This document shows, piece after piece, positions 1 through 11,350 of a stretch of DNA of 64,000 nucleotides. The DNA comes from Rhyzopertha dominica. Its lineage: Eukaryota > Arthropoda > Insecta > Coleoptera > Bostrichidae. Where the stretch lies: contig QCXZ01000003.1 in NCBI GenBank assembly GCA_025024175.1, positions 21,348,392-21,412,391 of the forward strand, written 5' to 3'. The notes beneath the pieces are model-generated. The model was not told the DNA's origin. It searched no databases and saw only the letters and a list, made by a program, of their open reading frames with translations. Within the stretch, counting starts at the first letter, position 1. Each line of letters begins with the position of its first letter. The translations under genes were made by a program, and so were the position numbers.

Positions 1-839
1 AGGCGGGGAAAAGTAGGTTTTTAGTCTTTTAGCTTACAAAATAAAGATTCTAAAGGTCGCGTTGAGAAATTTAAAAATATTATGGTCCAGGTGAATGTTG
101 TTAATTTTGTTTTTCCATCAGCATTTAATAATTATTTGCTCTGCTTCTGTTACAGTAAAAGTGAAACCGTCTGACAAAATATCTTACTACCTACACCAAA
201 AATAATTATTAATATAATAAATATTGTTAGTGCCTTACTAAACGCATACAATAATTTAGTTTGTGGTATCCTTAATGTTTGTTTTTTCTTTTAAACACAA
301 GAATACCACTAACGAAAAATACTCCAGTTATTACTGACGCATTTGCTTAATGTGTATATATTTGATAAAACTTTTTTATCTCCTTAACACCAAAATTAAT
401 CTTGTTGACGGCAAAATAATAGTTATAATAAGAATAATGTAGGAAATCCCATGTCAATTACTGATGTAATAACGCTGTTTCTATAATTACATCGAAAGAA
501 AAAGAAACCATTTTATGTGCATATTTTTGCATATATACCTACCTTTCAATTTTACTCTAACAATATTATTTACATTTGCCGTTGTACTTCTTTGGTTATT
601 TTTTGCACAAAAAAGGTGTACCTACTAAAATTTACGTACTAAAACTTTATCTAGTCTGAACACACATGCCGATTTCACTACATATCATACATAAAATGTA
701 TTTCTCATTGCTTTTATTTTTAATTATATATAATTACATAAAAACTTCATAATTTTTATGCGCCTTCGGTTTAAAGTAGGTACCTACTTAATAAATTTCA
801 AACGCAGCTGCAATAATCGTACATGTTCGCGTGGAATAC
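1..839. other. AT-rich stretch with no gene recognised
   Basis: No reading frame with a recognisable protein and no clear inverted or direct repeat was seen. It is ordinary AT-rich intergenic DNA as far as can be judged by eye. Confidence 0.5.
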
Positions 840-1035
840 AGTACCTTCTGTAACCGCGGTTACTTTACGAATAACGATTATTAGTGCAAGATTGTAACGT
901 ACTCCTCCCGTATTCTGGAATGGCAACACGAATGTGTTACCGCTGAGTAATCGTTAACGAGTACGATGTAACGATTACTAGTTATACCAGTAACGAGTAA
1001 TCGCGATTACATAAAAGTAATCGGATTTGACATCA
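840..1035. repeat. degenerate GTAAC/GATTAC-rich repeat
   Basis: The segment is packed with short variants of GTAACGATTAC and its complement and ends with GACATCACTAGT directly before the gypsy pol remnant. It looks like the end of another repeat that forms the 5' truncation point of the gypsy copy. Element class is not resolved. Confidence 0.4.
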
Positions 1036-1040
1036 CTAGT

Positions 1041-1880
1041 GAACATCGTCAAGACGTTACCAAAGACAACGCGGATAAACGTAGACGCGATGCGCCAACT
1101 TTTAAAACCGGTGACAAGGTACTAGTGGATGTTCATGCTTTGAGTAACAGTGTACAGCGATATACTTCAAAATTCGCGCCTCGCCGAGACGGACCTTACG
1201 TAATCGTAGAACAATGTTCGCCAACCACGTATCGAATCGCGTATGCTGACGATCCAACGCGAGTGCTCGGTACTTACCACGCCTCTGCGCTGAGAGCTTT
1301 TGTATCTGGTGATGCAGATGACCCAGCACCCGTGCGACCCCTCCGAAGAAGAGGACGTCCCAGGCGACAACAGCTTCAAGGTCCCGACACACCTGATGAA
1401 GTAATACCCGAAAACGACCCAGTATCAGAACCTGAAACGGATGACCAGACCAAAGACGACTCAGCCATCGAAACGATCCCGAAGGCTCCTCCAGAGCGGA
1501 AATCTTCTCCGCCTGTCCATCATCAAGCTCGACCCCGCAGGGTACAGCCACCCAGACTAGCCTGTTCACTTGACTGCTGTAAGTCAGCGTCCGATGCTTC
1601 CATAACGTTTTTGGATGTTACAGATTACAAGGATTGTTGGATTCCAACCGAGACAGTAACGGAATCCAAAGGGGGAGACTGTAACGCGACATCACCCACT
1701 GCCTGGGCCTGCGCCGCCAATGAGGCCCCCCTCCCATGCGCCGCCACTGACTGTCGGCCAGACCGGTCGAAACCCGCAGCTGAACCTCAAGAAGTTGCAT
1801 CACAGCCGAATAGAGCAGATGAACTACTCTACTCTCGACGCCGGCAACGGGTATCCCGAGGCATAACCGTTCCGCGTTAA
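1041..1880 (+). pseudogene. Ty3/gypsy pol 3' end: integrase C-terminal domain and tail
   Basis: The frame opens at about 1041 and runs without a stop to the TAA at 1878-1880. The first part has FKTGDKVLVDV followed by KFAPRRDGPYVIVEQ and TTYRIA, the GPY/F module at the C-terminus of Ty3/gypsy integrases, which contacts DNA during integration. A low-complexity tail rich in Pro, Arg, Glu and Asp follows, as is common after this module. Everything upstream (gag, protease, RT, RNase H, integrase catalytic core) is missing, so this is a 5'-truncated copy that cannot act alone. The frame crosses the polypurine tract at 1668-1678 and ends about 200 bases inside the 3' LTR. The opposite strand also has open frames here, which I treat as shadows. 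Confidence 0.8.
1668..1678 (+). promoter_or_regulatory. polypurine tract of the gypsy element
   Basis: AAAGGGGGAGA lies immediately 5' of the TGTAAC that begins the LTR. This is the usual position of the plus-strand primer in LTR retrotransposons. Confidence 0.7.
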
Positions 1881-2038
1881 CCAAGATAATCTGTTTTCGA
1901 TAATCAATCCTTTGAATTGTCAGTTAATAATTATTTCTTTGTGCGAATAAAACGGTGTTTTCACCTAGTGTTCGTGTTTCTTACTAACTCCCACGGTTCC
2001 GAACCCTCGAAAGAAATGACCTTGTAACGACTGTTACA
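1680..2038 (+). repeat. 3' LTR of the gypsy element, 359 bp
   Basis: It starts TGTAAC next to the polypurine tract and ends GTTACA, a 6 bp perfect inverted terminus of TG..CA type. An AATAAA polyadenylation signal is present near 1946 in a GCGAATAAAACGG context. The 5' LTR is not in the window because the copy is truncated. Confidence 0.75.
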
Positions 2039-2898
2039 ACTCTGTATTTAAAGTCTAAACCAACCACACACCTCAATTTAAAGTATTGTCATGGTTACAG
2101 GGGAAAGAGAAACCGGCCCAATGCGTACAATTTCCTTTTTAATTGTTAAACATTAGATTTATTTATTTCTCAAGTTATAAAACTACAAATACTAACCATT
2201 CACTATATCGCCATAAGTATAAAATTACCGTATAATAATAACGCTTATCGTAATATAACAATTAAAAAGCTATGTACTACCACACATTTATTTGTTTATC
2301 TGCTCTAAGCAACCGTAAATTTCGCCAAATCGAATGTTAAACAACGAATTTAGCAAATCTCAAACTATAAGCTTGTAAACACTGAAAAAGCAAATGAAAC
2401 TTGTGAAACAGTATCCGTTTTGTAACTGTTCAGAGCATATTGAAAGTTTATATTACAATTTTTATGTCACGTCCTATTAAATGATCATTAAGATGGATAA
2501 AAAAGGGCAAAAAATGTAAAAATCTTGCACTTGCAAGTTGCCATCGGTAACATTTGAAGACTGTACCAACCTTTTTCTAAAAAGTGCCATTTTTGTAACA
2601 TGACAGGTGGCAAATATCGTTATCTTTGTAAATGGAGCTATTCGTAGTCAAATACTTATTGCAAAATTCTAGTTCAACATACAATCGTTAGATGGCAACG
2701 CTAATCCAAGGTACGTCACCGAAACGTCAACATTTTGATTTTTAAATATTTCTTAGTTCTGTTTCAAACAATTTACATATTACACGAATTACACTCCAAT
2801 TTGATTTCTTTAAGCAGTTTCCATCACGTGCTGCTCGTTCATTTGTCCAACTTTTTTGTTTCAATACCTTGTTCATTACAAGGTAAGTTTCACCTTAG
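2039..2898. other. AT-rich intergenic stretch, nothing recognised
   Basis: No coding frame or clear repeat was identified. Several short frames are consistent with chance. Confidence 0.5.
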
Positions 2899-2900
2899 TA

Positions 2901-3259
2901 CAGGGCTTCTATAAATGATGTATGCAACGCGGACAGCGTTGATTTCTGAATTCTTTGTGCCGCTTTTTTGTAACTGCTGCCAAGTTATATTATGCACGGC
3001 AATAGTACTGAAGGTTACAGGTCAATGTCACCCCACAGGTCCGCAGTGCTTTCTGCAAACGTAAAGTTAATTATCCTACAAAATATTACAGAGTACGTTG
3101 AAAATACACACTCCCTGACGTTTTCTCATATTAAAATATATCAAATAATGCAAAAATCGACAGATGACGTATACGTCACCTTCCTGAGAGGCGGCAAATT
3201 GATTATCGATTAAATTTCCATAAGCACCCAGAATGCATGAATCATTTATAGAAACCCTG
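2901..3259 (+). mobile_element. TA-flanked MITE, copy 1 (359 bp)
   Basis: It begins CAGGGCTTCTATAAATGAT and ends with the inverted complement ATCATTTATAGAAACCCTG. TA lies on both sides (2899-2900 and 3260-3261), as expected for a Tc1/mariner-type target duplication. The interior is shared with 58909-59273 and, inverted, with 59778-61546 and about 37150-37320, which proves a repeat family. An open frame at 2992-3213 is not conserved in copy 2 and is not considered a gene. Confidence 0.85.
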
Positions 3260-3261
3260 TA

Positions 3262-6120
3262 TTAGTTTGTTTCGTTTACCTGCAGTGTCTGCCCGCCCAT
3301 AGTCGTGATGAAACTAGAAACAAGGAACTGTTTGTCTCCTGACCAACATATTCGAGCGTCATTGGATGCTTTATCGTTTCCATCATGGAGTACAATAAGA
3401 AATCGATTACGTACCTTACTTCAAAGTGTAACCGATTATTGTTAATCGGTCAAGACTACGGATAAGGGAATAACTCCATTTAAATAGATAATGATCTTTG
3501 CTACGTCCGCTACAAATATTGGCCTTCTTTTAGAAGAGAATGATAGAAGTCTAAAATATCACCGGTAGATGGCGGCAACTTAAAAATTTAAGATTTTTAA
3601 TTTTTTTCATCATCTTATACAGAGTGAAACACATAATAATGTTCATGCAATAGGAGGACGTGGCATACGAATATGTAATATAAACGTTCAATGCTCTGAA
3701 CACTTACAACACGGATAAGGTTAACTGCTCAATTTTTTTAATTAAGTACTGTCTCACAATAAGTATCATTTACCTTTTAACTGTTGTAAATTTTGAAAAA
3801 TACTCTAACGTATTGTAAGAGAATTTTTAGACTATTATTACAAAGCGCAAATCCCAAGTAAAATTAAAATATTTTTGTATTCGATAACAAAATGTGTTTA
3901 ATTGCAGTAAAAATTAAAGTAACCTTGTAAAAATGTTTTTTATGTACCCCATGATGTTGTCTGTTGCAATTATTTTAGAATAATTTTATGCTTATATTTA
4001 TTAAATATATTAGTTTGAAAAACACCTTTACCATTCAGATGAATATTTAAAGAGTATAATTTATTTACCTCTAAATATTGATAGCTCAACCGTCAGATAC
4101 TTAATAGACGAAATAATTGCATATAAGCTAAAATATCTTCTTTTATTTATATATATTTATTCTTCCTCAAGAGGTAAATAATAGATAAATATAAAATCGA
4201 AACATATAGAGGTTTGGCAACATATTGTTTAACAATTTGTTTTAAGCAAATTTAAAAAAAAATTCGCGATTATCCCAGAAACTATTCTAATCATAAAAAT
4301 GGCGGAGTGGGGCAATTTTAATTGTTATTTAATATAAAAAAACACTTATATAAATAAGGTGGTGTATTGTGTGGGTGGTCACATTTGTTACGTTGTTTAA
4401 TTATTATGGCTTACCCTGGTTTATAGTGTAATAATATGCTATAAACAACGTGGAAGCCACGTTGTATAGTAATTACTGGCACTGAAAATGTTGGTGAAGT
4501 TTCAAATCAGTCTTATTTTAAACTTGTTTAGATAATAGCATGTTCCTTCCAGATTGAGTGTACCTAATTATATCTGGCTGTTTATCATGAAAAGTGACAG
4601 CTTTGTAAATACTATGTACTATAATGGACTTATAAAAAGAAACGATCTGCTGCAAATTTTCCCCATTACAGAGAAAGCTCACTTATTCATTTATACCTGA
4701 TCCGTTACACAATGTTATGCTTTGCACATTCTGAATTAATTTCGTGAAATTGTCGAAAGTTGTTGCAGTGTAATCACTATGATTAATTCCCTTTATATGG
4801 GAGTTTAACATGTTTTTATTTATGTAATATAATATTGCAAGTGATTTTTTTTTGATTGTGAGTTCTTAGCTGCCTGCCAAATAATTTCTTTAAGCGTTCT
4901 TCTCCTAAATGAAGTTCTAGCATTACTAAGAGCTTTGTGGTAATCTTCCTGTCGGTCAGAGGTAGCGTGTGAGGCAGGTCAAGAACTGATCCACGAAAAG
5001 TTGTTGTTGTGCATTTTACCAGCCTCCTCAAACTGCATTTTATGTCTCTAACGACATTTCGTATTTATCGCAATAATTTGTCAGCCTTTCTTGCTAACAA
5101 CAAACCAAAACAAACAAATACGCAAATGGAAGAAACAATAAATATTTTAATAACAATCTATGAATGAAATCAAAACCGCACTTTCCAATGTAACGCAAGG
5201 ATTGTTAAAAAGTGGTCGTGAATTCTTACGACAAAGACTTCAGAAGTTCTTATAACAAAAAATGAACACAAAATTAATTTTAAGTCTTTATAGTTACTCC
5301 TCTGCTTTGTTTGCATTGCTTGTACTTGTTAAATTGAAAATGAGTTTCTTTCAGATATAATGGGTGCTAATATAAATATATATAAATAAAAACTACGTTC
5401 AAAGCAATAAAATAAAATATTATGACAGTTCCAGTATTTTCAATGTTGACTCTCTTGCACTATTACTCCTAACCTTTAACTGGACAGCAAGAGTTATTTC
5501 AAAATTTCAAAATATTACAACTCTGAAATTTTCTTCCTTATCCTGCATATTAATAAGAACTGCGATAAAATAGCAACATCATGCGATTCAAGTCTTTATC
5601 CTAAAGTTAAAAAGAATACAATGCATTATATATGCTTATATGCTTTATAAGTAGAAATTCTAAAGATGTAGCACCGCAATAGAATCAACTATAGTTCTAA
5701 ACATTATATAGTAACCTTAACATAACAATTAAGGCCAAAATACTGGCGAATGTGTATATCTTCTACTGTTTTTTGAATAGGGCCGCTGTAGCCTAATCAA
5801 TTATAATTCAGATTTTCCCATTAAGCCGTTAAAAATTCCCAGTCTTTTGGTATCGGCTTACATACATATTATTTCAAAAACTGCTCATGATTTATATTTA
5901 TCAATAGTATTTTTATTTCTTACATACAGTATAATAAGTTAATCTTTTAATTCTCTGAGGAGCTACGAAGTACAGTCAAAGATATGTTAAAGAAGTACCT
6001 TTTACTACATCGAAGCAAAGAACTGGACAGTTGTCAAGTGTAATACTCAAAAGTATTTACAAATTCATCATCTTCAAGAGACATTAATTTACCCAGAATA
6101 AATATACCATTCTTTAGTGA
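3262..6120. other. long AT-rich stretch without a recognised gene
   Basis: No gene was recognised in nearly 3 kb. A 71-codon minus-strand frame at 4816-5031 sits in a locally GC-richer patch and could be an old transposase-like relic, but no diagnostic motif was found. Confidence 0.45.
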
Positions 6121-6180
6121 AGAATATAAAGAATGGTAGAATTTTGAGGAAGTTTTCGATCCCTGGTTCACAGTAACTCC

Positions 6181-6273
6181 AAATTATCTAAAATTCAGAG
6201 GTTCCATTTTCTGAAGTCGCAACTTAAGGGTGAAGCGACGAAAACAATTTACAATTTATTCATTGGGCATCAG
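6181..6273 (+). pseudogene. Bel/Pao gag-like relic
   Basis: One frame reads KLSKIQRFHFLKSQLKGEA followed by TKTIYNLFIGHQ, which fits the conserved helix pattern of Pao-type gag (DUF1759: LSkiqKFhYLkssLkGeA). Upstream bases in another frame give EEYKEW and FEEVFDPWF, similar to the W..F...F motif that normally precedes it. No other retroelement domain survives nearby. The fragment is short and broken, so the assignment rests on one motif. Confidence 0.4.
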
Positions 6274-6402
6274 TAGTGATGATTACTTACTAATTACTAA
6301 TTAATTAGGGACCAATCTTCGTTTAAGTTTTGGTTTAATATGAGCTATCATTCATCATAGATGAATTATACAGCAGTAATGATCATTTAGTTGTACATAT
6401 GG

Positions 6403-6552
6403 TACCTTAACAGTCCAACTGAACATAATATATGGACCATTGTTAAAAATTACTTCGACAGAAGTATTGAACAAAACGGTTTTAGTGATGAGGCAGTGAA
6501 AGAAATGTGGGGGAAGCTCTTTCAACAATACGTCAGAAATGTAGAATCGTGA
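6403..6552 (+). pseudogene. C-terminal relic of a Tc1/mariner-like transposase
   Basis: A 49-codon frame ending in TGA reads YLNSPTEHNIWTIVKNYF, then SDEAVKEMWGKLFQQYV. This resembles the LNPIEhvW..vK segment after the third catalytic acidic residue of IS630/Tc1/mariner DDE transposases, followed by the usual C-terminal helices. The canonical LNPIE is altered to LNSPTE. No TIRs were found, so this is an old fragment. Confidence 0.4.
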
Positions 6553-6559
6553 AAAGTTA

Positions 6560-7190
6560 ACAGAAGGGTTCTATTTGATATCTACTACAGCCAAAATCAA
6601 TGTATTATTAATGTAGGGGACAAAATATCCGATAATAAATAGATAAGTACCTACTGTTATACCTTTTAATATTTTTTTCTAAAACAAAAATATAATAGCT
6701 AGTAAAATAATTCTAATTTTAATATGAGATCTTAATAATTTAGTTTGAGGATCCCTGGGTTTTGGGCAGTCACATTTCTTTCCTTTGGCCTGACTGACTG
6801 TCTATATGCAATAGTTCTACGGTTTTACAGCACAGACAACGGTAGGCAATATCTGTTTTACCACTACTTTAACGATTATCGATCGTGCATTTTCTTTTGT
6901 AGGCTAAATAAGTGAGAATGAATATGATAGAGACGTGTAATAAACTCTTTAATGTTTTGTTTCCTTTGTTTGTTGTTCGTTGTACTACTTGCTTTTTTAT
7001 AACAATCTCCTTTTAGGGTCTTATTCTTAATAAAACTCGTAGAAAACAATGGGTAGATGAAGCATAATAATGACCAACTGTGAACTTCGTGCACGATGCT
7101 TTGTTAATGTGAAAAAAAAACATCACCTATGAAATTGACCTCATACAGAATGTCATTAAATTGTATTTAGAGATTGTTAATGTCAGTTAT
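6560..7190. other. AT-rich stretch, nothing recognised
   Basis: No supported gene or repeat was seen. It lies 3' of the ZDHHC1 gene and may include sequence past its 3' end. Confidence 0.45.
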
Positions 7191-7247
7191 TTTCATCAAA
7201 TTCCATGATTAATTGAGTAAGAAACGTGATTGGCCATTTCTAGCTGT

Positions 7248-7253
7248 TTTATT
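7248..7253 (-). promoter_or_regulatory. candidate polyadenylation signal of ZDHHC1
   Basis: TTTATT on the plus strand is AATAAA on the minus strand, about 155 bases after the stop codon of the palmitoyltransferase. It is the nearest canonical hexamer noticed, but AATAAA is frequent by chance in DNA this AT-rich. Confidence 0.3.
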
Positions 7254-7406
7254 AACACAAAGGGTCTAAGTTGAATGAGACGAGCATGTAAACAATTAAT
7301 ATATTTATATAACATCATTGCAATAGACTTAAGCACACATATAAACATTTGTAACAAACAACTTTCTTTGGAATAAATTATATAAAAAACACCGCAATTT
7401 AAATAT

Positions 7407-9017
7407 TTAATATGGACGCATACATGAGCCGGTAATGGCTGCCACAGTGCAATTTTGATGGGACGGAGAAGCTGGGTTGGACAAACCAGTTTCGTGGATT
7501 GGTGACAAGGCAGGAGTTTTCGGTCGATGACTAGTGCTTCGTCTTCTTCTTCTGTACTGAGGAAGAGGTCTGCGACTACCTCCACGTTGCTGTTGTTGAA
7601 GAAGACTGAGTGCGTTAGCTAGTTCGGCATCACTTACCATACGCTTTCTAGGGGGAGGCGGTAACGATGGCAATGGACTTAATCTTCGGGCACCGTTCGG
7701 AACGTCCGAAGTGCTAATAGTATTAATCGTATCCGACGAATTTGTTTCATTCGAAACAGCAGGTACAATTTGATTGTTTCTGTTCTGACTACGTCTCCTC
7801 TTATTTCCCAAGTTACTTATTATTCTAAATAGAACTCTTAATTTTGCACTGGACCACTGACCATGTGTTCTGTGCGCTTTACCATCCACAGAAACTGCAC
7901 TTTTATTGCCCATTTTATATTTACAAAGTGATATTAAACACTTAGGTTCGGTAGTATTTTGCGAATCGTCTGGACTATCTGGAACAGAGACGCAACAGTT
8001 CCATCGCTGTTTCAGTTTTCGTATAGGTTTGGTATTTTGTTCTGGTGCCACCGCACTTTTTGGAATACATATTTGACAGTCTTGTGGTGTTGTTGGTGGT
8101 GTTGGTGTTGGTTCACTGCCCTTTAGCACCGTCCGCTCTAAGATAGCACATGTAAACACTGTAGTTGTGGATCTCTCTGTACAATGTAAGTTTATAGGTC
8201 GATGACGCACAAAGGAGCACGTGGAACTTTGCGAGGCAATTTGTTCCGGTTGAGTGGTTTCATGGTTTTGCCTTTGCTGTCTTATATATTCGTAGGTAGT
8301 TAATCCAAGAAATGAAATGTATATGTGGAAAAAACATAAGTGCAGCAAAAGACCAGCAGTAACTGCTGCCAGAAGTCCTAGGACGGCAACAACGGCAAGA
8401 AAAGCCGCATCACTAGATGGCAAAGAGGAAGAAGCAGCAACAGTTTCATTGTTAGCAACGCGCGACAACCAGTTAGGATTAGTCTGATGTACTATGAGCT
8501 CAGTGATGGCAAGAAAAGCCACTAGAGCGGCCGCAGCAACAGCAGTGGACACACACATAAGAAACGGCACGTAATTTCTCCCTCCGATGCAGTGGTTCAG
8601 CCACTTGCAATGATGATCGAATTGAGCAACACACTTGTTGCACGCAGAGCAATGTTTCGTCCTGGGGCCTGATGTTTGAATGCCACACAGATGGCACACG
8701 CCCCCTTCGATGACGTGCGCGTGTTTGGAACGGTCCAGCTCAGGCACTGGTCCCGGGACGGTTCTCCTTAGGGCTGGTTCTGCAGGGTCAAGGAGCGCGG
8801 CACTCAGGTGCGCCACCAGGTGCAGCAGAAGTAACGTCGAAAGGGCGGCTAACGTGGCAGGTTGCAGGTGGTGCGGTAGAGCGGGCACCAGCTGTAAGAA
8901 TGCTCCGGCCGAAAGGGCGACAAGAGCCAGCCACCCGGATACTTGCAACGGATGCAGGGGTAGCTGCAGGCCGTGCTCCCGTCGCAGCCTGCGTAAACCG
9001 CTACCGAAATTCAACAT
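7407..9017 (-). CDS. ZDHHC1-type DHHC palmitoyltransferase, 536 aa
   Basis: Integral membrane enzyme that transfers palmitate from palmitoyl-CoA to cysteines of target proteins, normally at the Golgi/ER. The first ATG is at 9017; an in-frame GTG at 9038 is not used as start here. Residue positions: PLHPLQ at about 20-25, TM1 27-47, TM2 54-76, a DPAEPALR linker, the cysteine-rich domain 108-149 (CHLCGIQTSGPRTKHCSACN, then FDHHCKWLNHCIG with the catalytic DHHC at 134-137), TM3 150-171, TM4 204-233, and the TTxE motif as TTYE at 240-243. The HAHVIE segment before the CRD and the KWLNHC context match the ZDHHC1/ZDHHC11 family rather than other DHHC groups. The last 270 residues are low-complexity (Ser/Thr/Pro, polyGln, polyArg) and presumably disordered, though SDAELANALSLLQQQQ looks conserved. 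The frame is open over 1.6 kb with much higher GC than its surroundings, and no introns are visible. An N-linked glycosylation site (NET) lies in the TM3-TM4 loop. Confidence 0.93.
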   Translation of the reverse strand: MLNFGSGLRRLRREHGLQLPLHPLQVSGWLALVALSAGAFLQLVPALPHHLQPATLAALSTLLLLHLVAHLSAALLDPAEPALRRTVPGPVPELDRSKHAHVIEGGVCHLCGIQTSGPRTKHCSACNKCVAQFDHHCKWLNHCIGGRNYVPFLMCVSTAVAAAALVAFLAITELIVHQTNPNWLSRVANNETVAASSSLPSSDAAFLAVVAVLGLLAAVTAGLLLHLCFFHIYISFLGLTTYEYIRQQRQNHETTQPEQIASQSSTCSFVRHRPINLHCTERSTTTVFTCAILERTVLKGSEPTPTPPTTPQDCQICIPKSAVAPEQNTKPIRKLKQRWNCCVSVPDSPDDSQNTTEPKCLISLCKYKMGNKSAVSVDGKAHRTHGQWSSAKLRVLFRIISNLGNKRRRSQNRNNQIVPAVSNETNSSDTINTISTSDVPNGARRLSPLPSLPPPPRKRMVSDAELANALSLLQQQQRGGSRRPLPQYRRRRRSTSHRPKTPALSPIHETGLSNPASPSHQNCTVAAITGSCMRPY

Positions 9018-9033
9018 AATCGCTGGCCTCCAT
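9001..9033 (-). CDS. 10-codon upstream ORF overlapping the ZDHHC1 start
   Basis: An ATG at 9033 opens MEASDYVEFR and stops at TAG 9003-9001, so the small frame straddles the main ATG at 9017 in another frame. Its context (G at -3, G at +4) is a better Kozak match than that of the main ATG (A at -3, T at +4). If the transcript starts upstream of 9033, ribosomes would have to leak past this start or reinitiate. Translation is not shown by the sequence. Confidence 0.4.
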   Translation of the reverse strand: MEASDYVEFR

Positions 9034-9624
9034 TGCACCTGGAAGCCTTTCTAGTCACGTGCATACTGTTGTGTGTATTATGGGGATGCTTTATCGATCG
9101 GTGGCTAGACCTGCGCAACCTGGTACCGCAGTACTACCAGAATATGAACAATTTATTCCCCTTGTTATTTTTTATACTATTCAAAATTGAATTTATTTGT
9201 ATATACATATACCGCTAAGGCGCGAAAGCCGTTAACGTGCACTTTAGCTAGTTAATCTCCAGGTTAATTGATTTGCTCCGTTAACGCGCGAAATCAAGAT
9301 TTTTCCGCATTTTATCTAGGTAGATAATGAATCGTTAAAGTTCAAAAGATTGTTTCTCCTATTATTATTACCTTTCCTCACTTTTTCTCCGTCTCCCGAC
9401 ACTTTTAGTTTAGCAAATCAAATTCTGGTTTATATTAATTGGGGAATTATTCTACAGAAAGGTAAAGTGATCTCTGCTTTTTGTTATCATGGCAAATAAG
9501 TTAAGTCAATAAGTTAAAAAATTAATTCAATAACAGCAGCATTTTAATTTGCAAACATGATAAAACTCAGTGAAACAACGAATTGTAATCTTAATGATAG
9601 TTGGCTATGTGTGATATAGAGGTA

Positions 9625-11270
9625 AATACATTTATCAGCTTCTTTTCAAATGTGGCCTGCANTATGTTGCATAACTTACCAACACCTACCTCGCTGTGAC
9701 CCTCAGTGGCGGCTGGTGACAAATTCTATTGGGTCGGCAGTNAAAACTTTGGTCCACTCTAGTTAGTCAATATTATTTATTTATAAATTAGTAAATAATT
9801 TTGTATATACTCGTAGTTGTTGTTGTTTATTACTTGCTACTTCTGTAAATTTTCATATCGTCGCAAGTTAAAAAGATAGTTCATTTGGTAACAAATAGCC
9901 TAATCTGGCAACTAGCTACATAATTTCAACGTTAGGCGTGCACCTGTACTGCACCGGAAAGGATAAGTCGATATATGTCGACCCCATCCGAAAATGTATT
10001 CAGAAGTCCGGCAGGCAGCATTAAGCGATTATATGGGTATTGGCGCTTACTTATTTTGTTATTTTCTTTTTGTGTGAAATTCTTCAATGATTTCAGATTG
10101 ACTAAATTTATAACATGTATTTAATTAATTCTGTTAAATGTTTGAAGGTATCTGCTTAAATTTGTTTATTTAAGAGGATAACTCTTACAATAATCTTGGG
10201 AAAATGAAAAATTTCGTAGAACATTCGGGTAGTTTTTGGTGATTTCAGTATTGAACTATATATATAATTGTTGTTCAATGTACATGTCAAAATTAATTTT
10301 CGGAATCCGACGATTATGAATGCCGGGCCTCCTTTATTAACTTCAATAAAAACATATATACGTAAAATTAAATTATAATTATAAAAAAAACTGTAAGCAT
10401 GTAAAGGGTGTCAATCAGATAATTTGTAATACTCAGTAGGAAACAGAACTATAATTGGTTGATTAAAAAAAAAGCTTGAAATAATTGAAATAAATGATGA
10501 AGTCCGTTTTAACGTTTTATGCTGTCTGCCGGACCAAGCATTGCCGAGTCTAGATTTTCGCCTCGGGATTCAATATGCGCGCAGGGTTGCGTCTTTGTTC
10601 AGCTCATAGGAAAACGATGCTATTGCTTCCTTATACGATGCGGTCTGCCGACCCAGCGCTTGGATCACGGGCCTGGATGAACACATGCACGGCCCAGCCA
10701 CGGTTGCCGAGTAGCGTAAATTTTTCGGGATAACCCGTAAAAATGTGATTTTGGCTAATTATTAATTTAATGGTAATGGAAAAAAATACGCTCCAACTGT
10801 TTCAAGATATCTGAACATAATAAAACAAAATATACATAAAAATACGAAAAAAAAATAATTTCTTTGATCAAAATTCTGGGTCGGCAGTGCCGACCCTGCC
10901 GTCCCGGACGAGCCGCCACTGGTGACCCTATAGTACAAATGTTCAAAAATGTTGACTTAGGCTGTGATATCGTAACGTACTTTTCTTTTACAGAGGTGTC
11001 TTGTGCTCAGATTAGAGGTGCAGTGATGAGTCTTAGGAATAGCAGAAGCCCAGATGTCTTTGGAATAAATACTGTTATATAGTCAATTATAGATCACCAC
11101 TATGAAAACTTATAAATGCTTGCATCAAGACGGGAGCTTTTCCCAACTGTTTCAAAAAAGCGGTGGTATTATGGGGTGAGGTTCTTCAATATGCTCCCCA
11201 CAAATATTCGCGATATGCCAATTAATGGTTTCAAGATGAAGCAAATCGATTCTGATTCAAAATTGGATTT
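9625..11270 (+). pseudogene. Jockey/CR1-type LINE reverse transcriptase relic, split by a hAT
   Basis: Before the hAT, 9625-9703 reads VNTFISFFSNVA and LHNLP. After it, 10930-11100 reads IVQMFKNVDLGCD, FSFTEVSCAQIRGAVMSLRN and SRSPDVFGIN, matching the finger region of non-LTR reverse transcriptases (F..v...eV...I..Lk..kSpG.DgI). Sequence at 11110-11160 fits ENL..CLHQDGSFPNCFKKAVV with frameshifts. At 11176-11250 VRFFNMLPTNIRDMPINGFK resembles the ORF2 C-terminus, so the catalytic palm is deleted. An ATT-rich microsatellite follows, as at the LINE tail near 53.5 kb. Confidence 0.7.
9704..10921. mobile_element. non-autonomous hAT element, 1218 bp
   Basis: The termini are CAGTGGCGGCT and AGCCGCCACTG, a perfect 11 bp inverted repeat of hAT type. 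It is flanked by a perfect 8 bp target duplication, GTGACCCT, at 9696-9703 and 10922-10929. Both flanks continue the same LINE reading, so the empty site is readable. GGGTCGGCAGT recurs just inside both ends. No hAT transposase coding sequence was found. Confidence 0.9.
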
Positions 11271-11287
11271 ATGATGATGAGTTCAGG

Positions 11288-11311
11288 AATTGTAATTTTA
11301 ATATTATTATT

Positions 11312-11346
<35 letters not shown>

Positions 11347-11350
11347 CTAT
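11288..11350. repeat. ATT/ATTT microsatellite
   Basis: A run of (TTA)n and (TTTA)n motifs follows the LINE C-terminal relic and probably derives from its 3' tail. Confidence 0.8.

Noticed and set aside
4816..5031. 71-codon minus-strand frame with GSVLDLPHTLPL-like start resembling a transposase helix-turn-helix
   Set aside because: Only a loose similarity, no catalytic motif, TIR or second fragment nearby; could be chance in a GC-richer patch.
8500..9054. Open frames on both strands overlapping the palmitoyltransferase
   Set aside because: They are shadows of the long GC-rich ZDHHC1 frame and show no domain.
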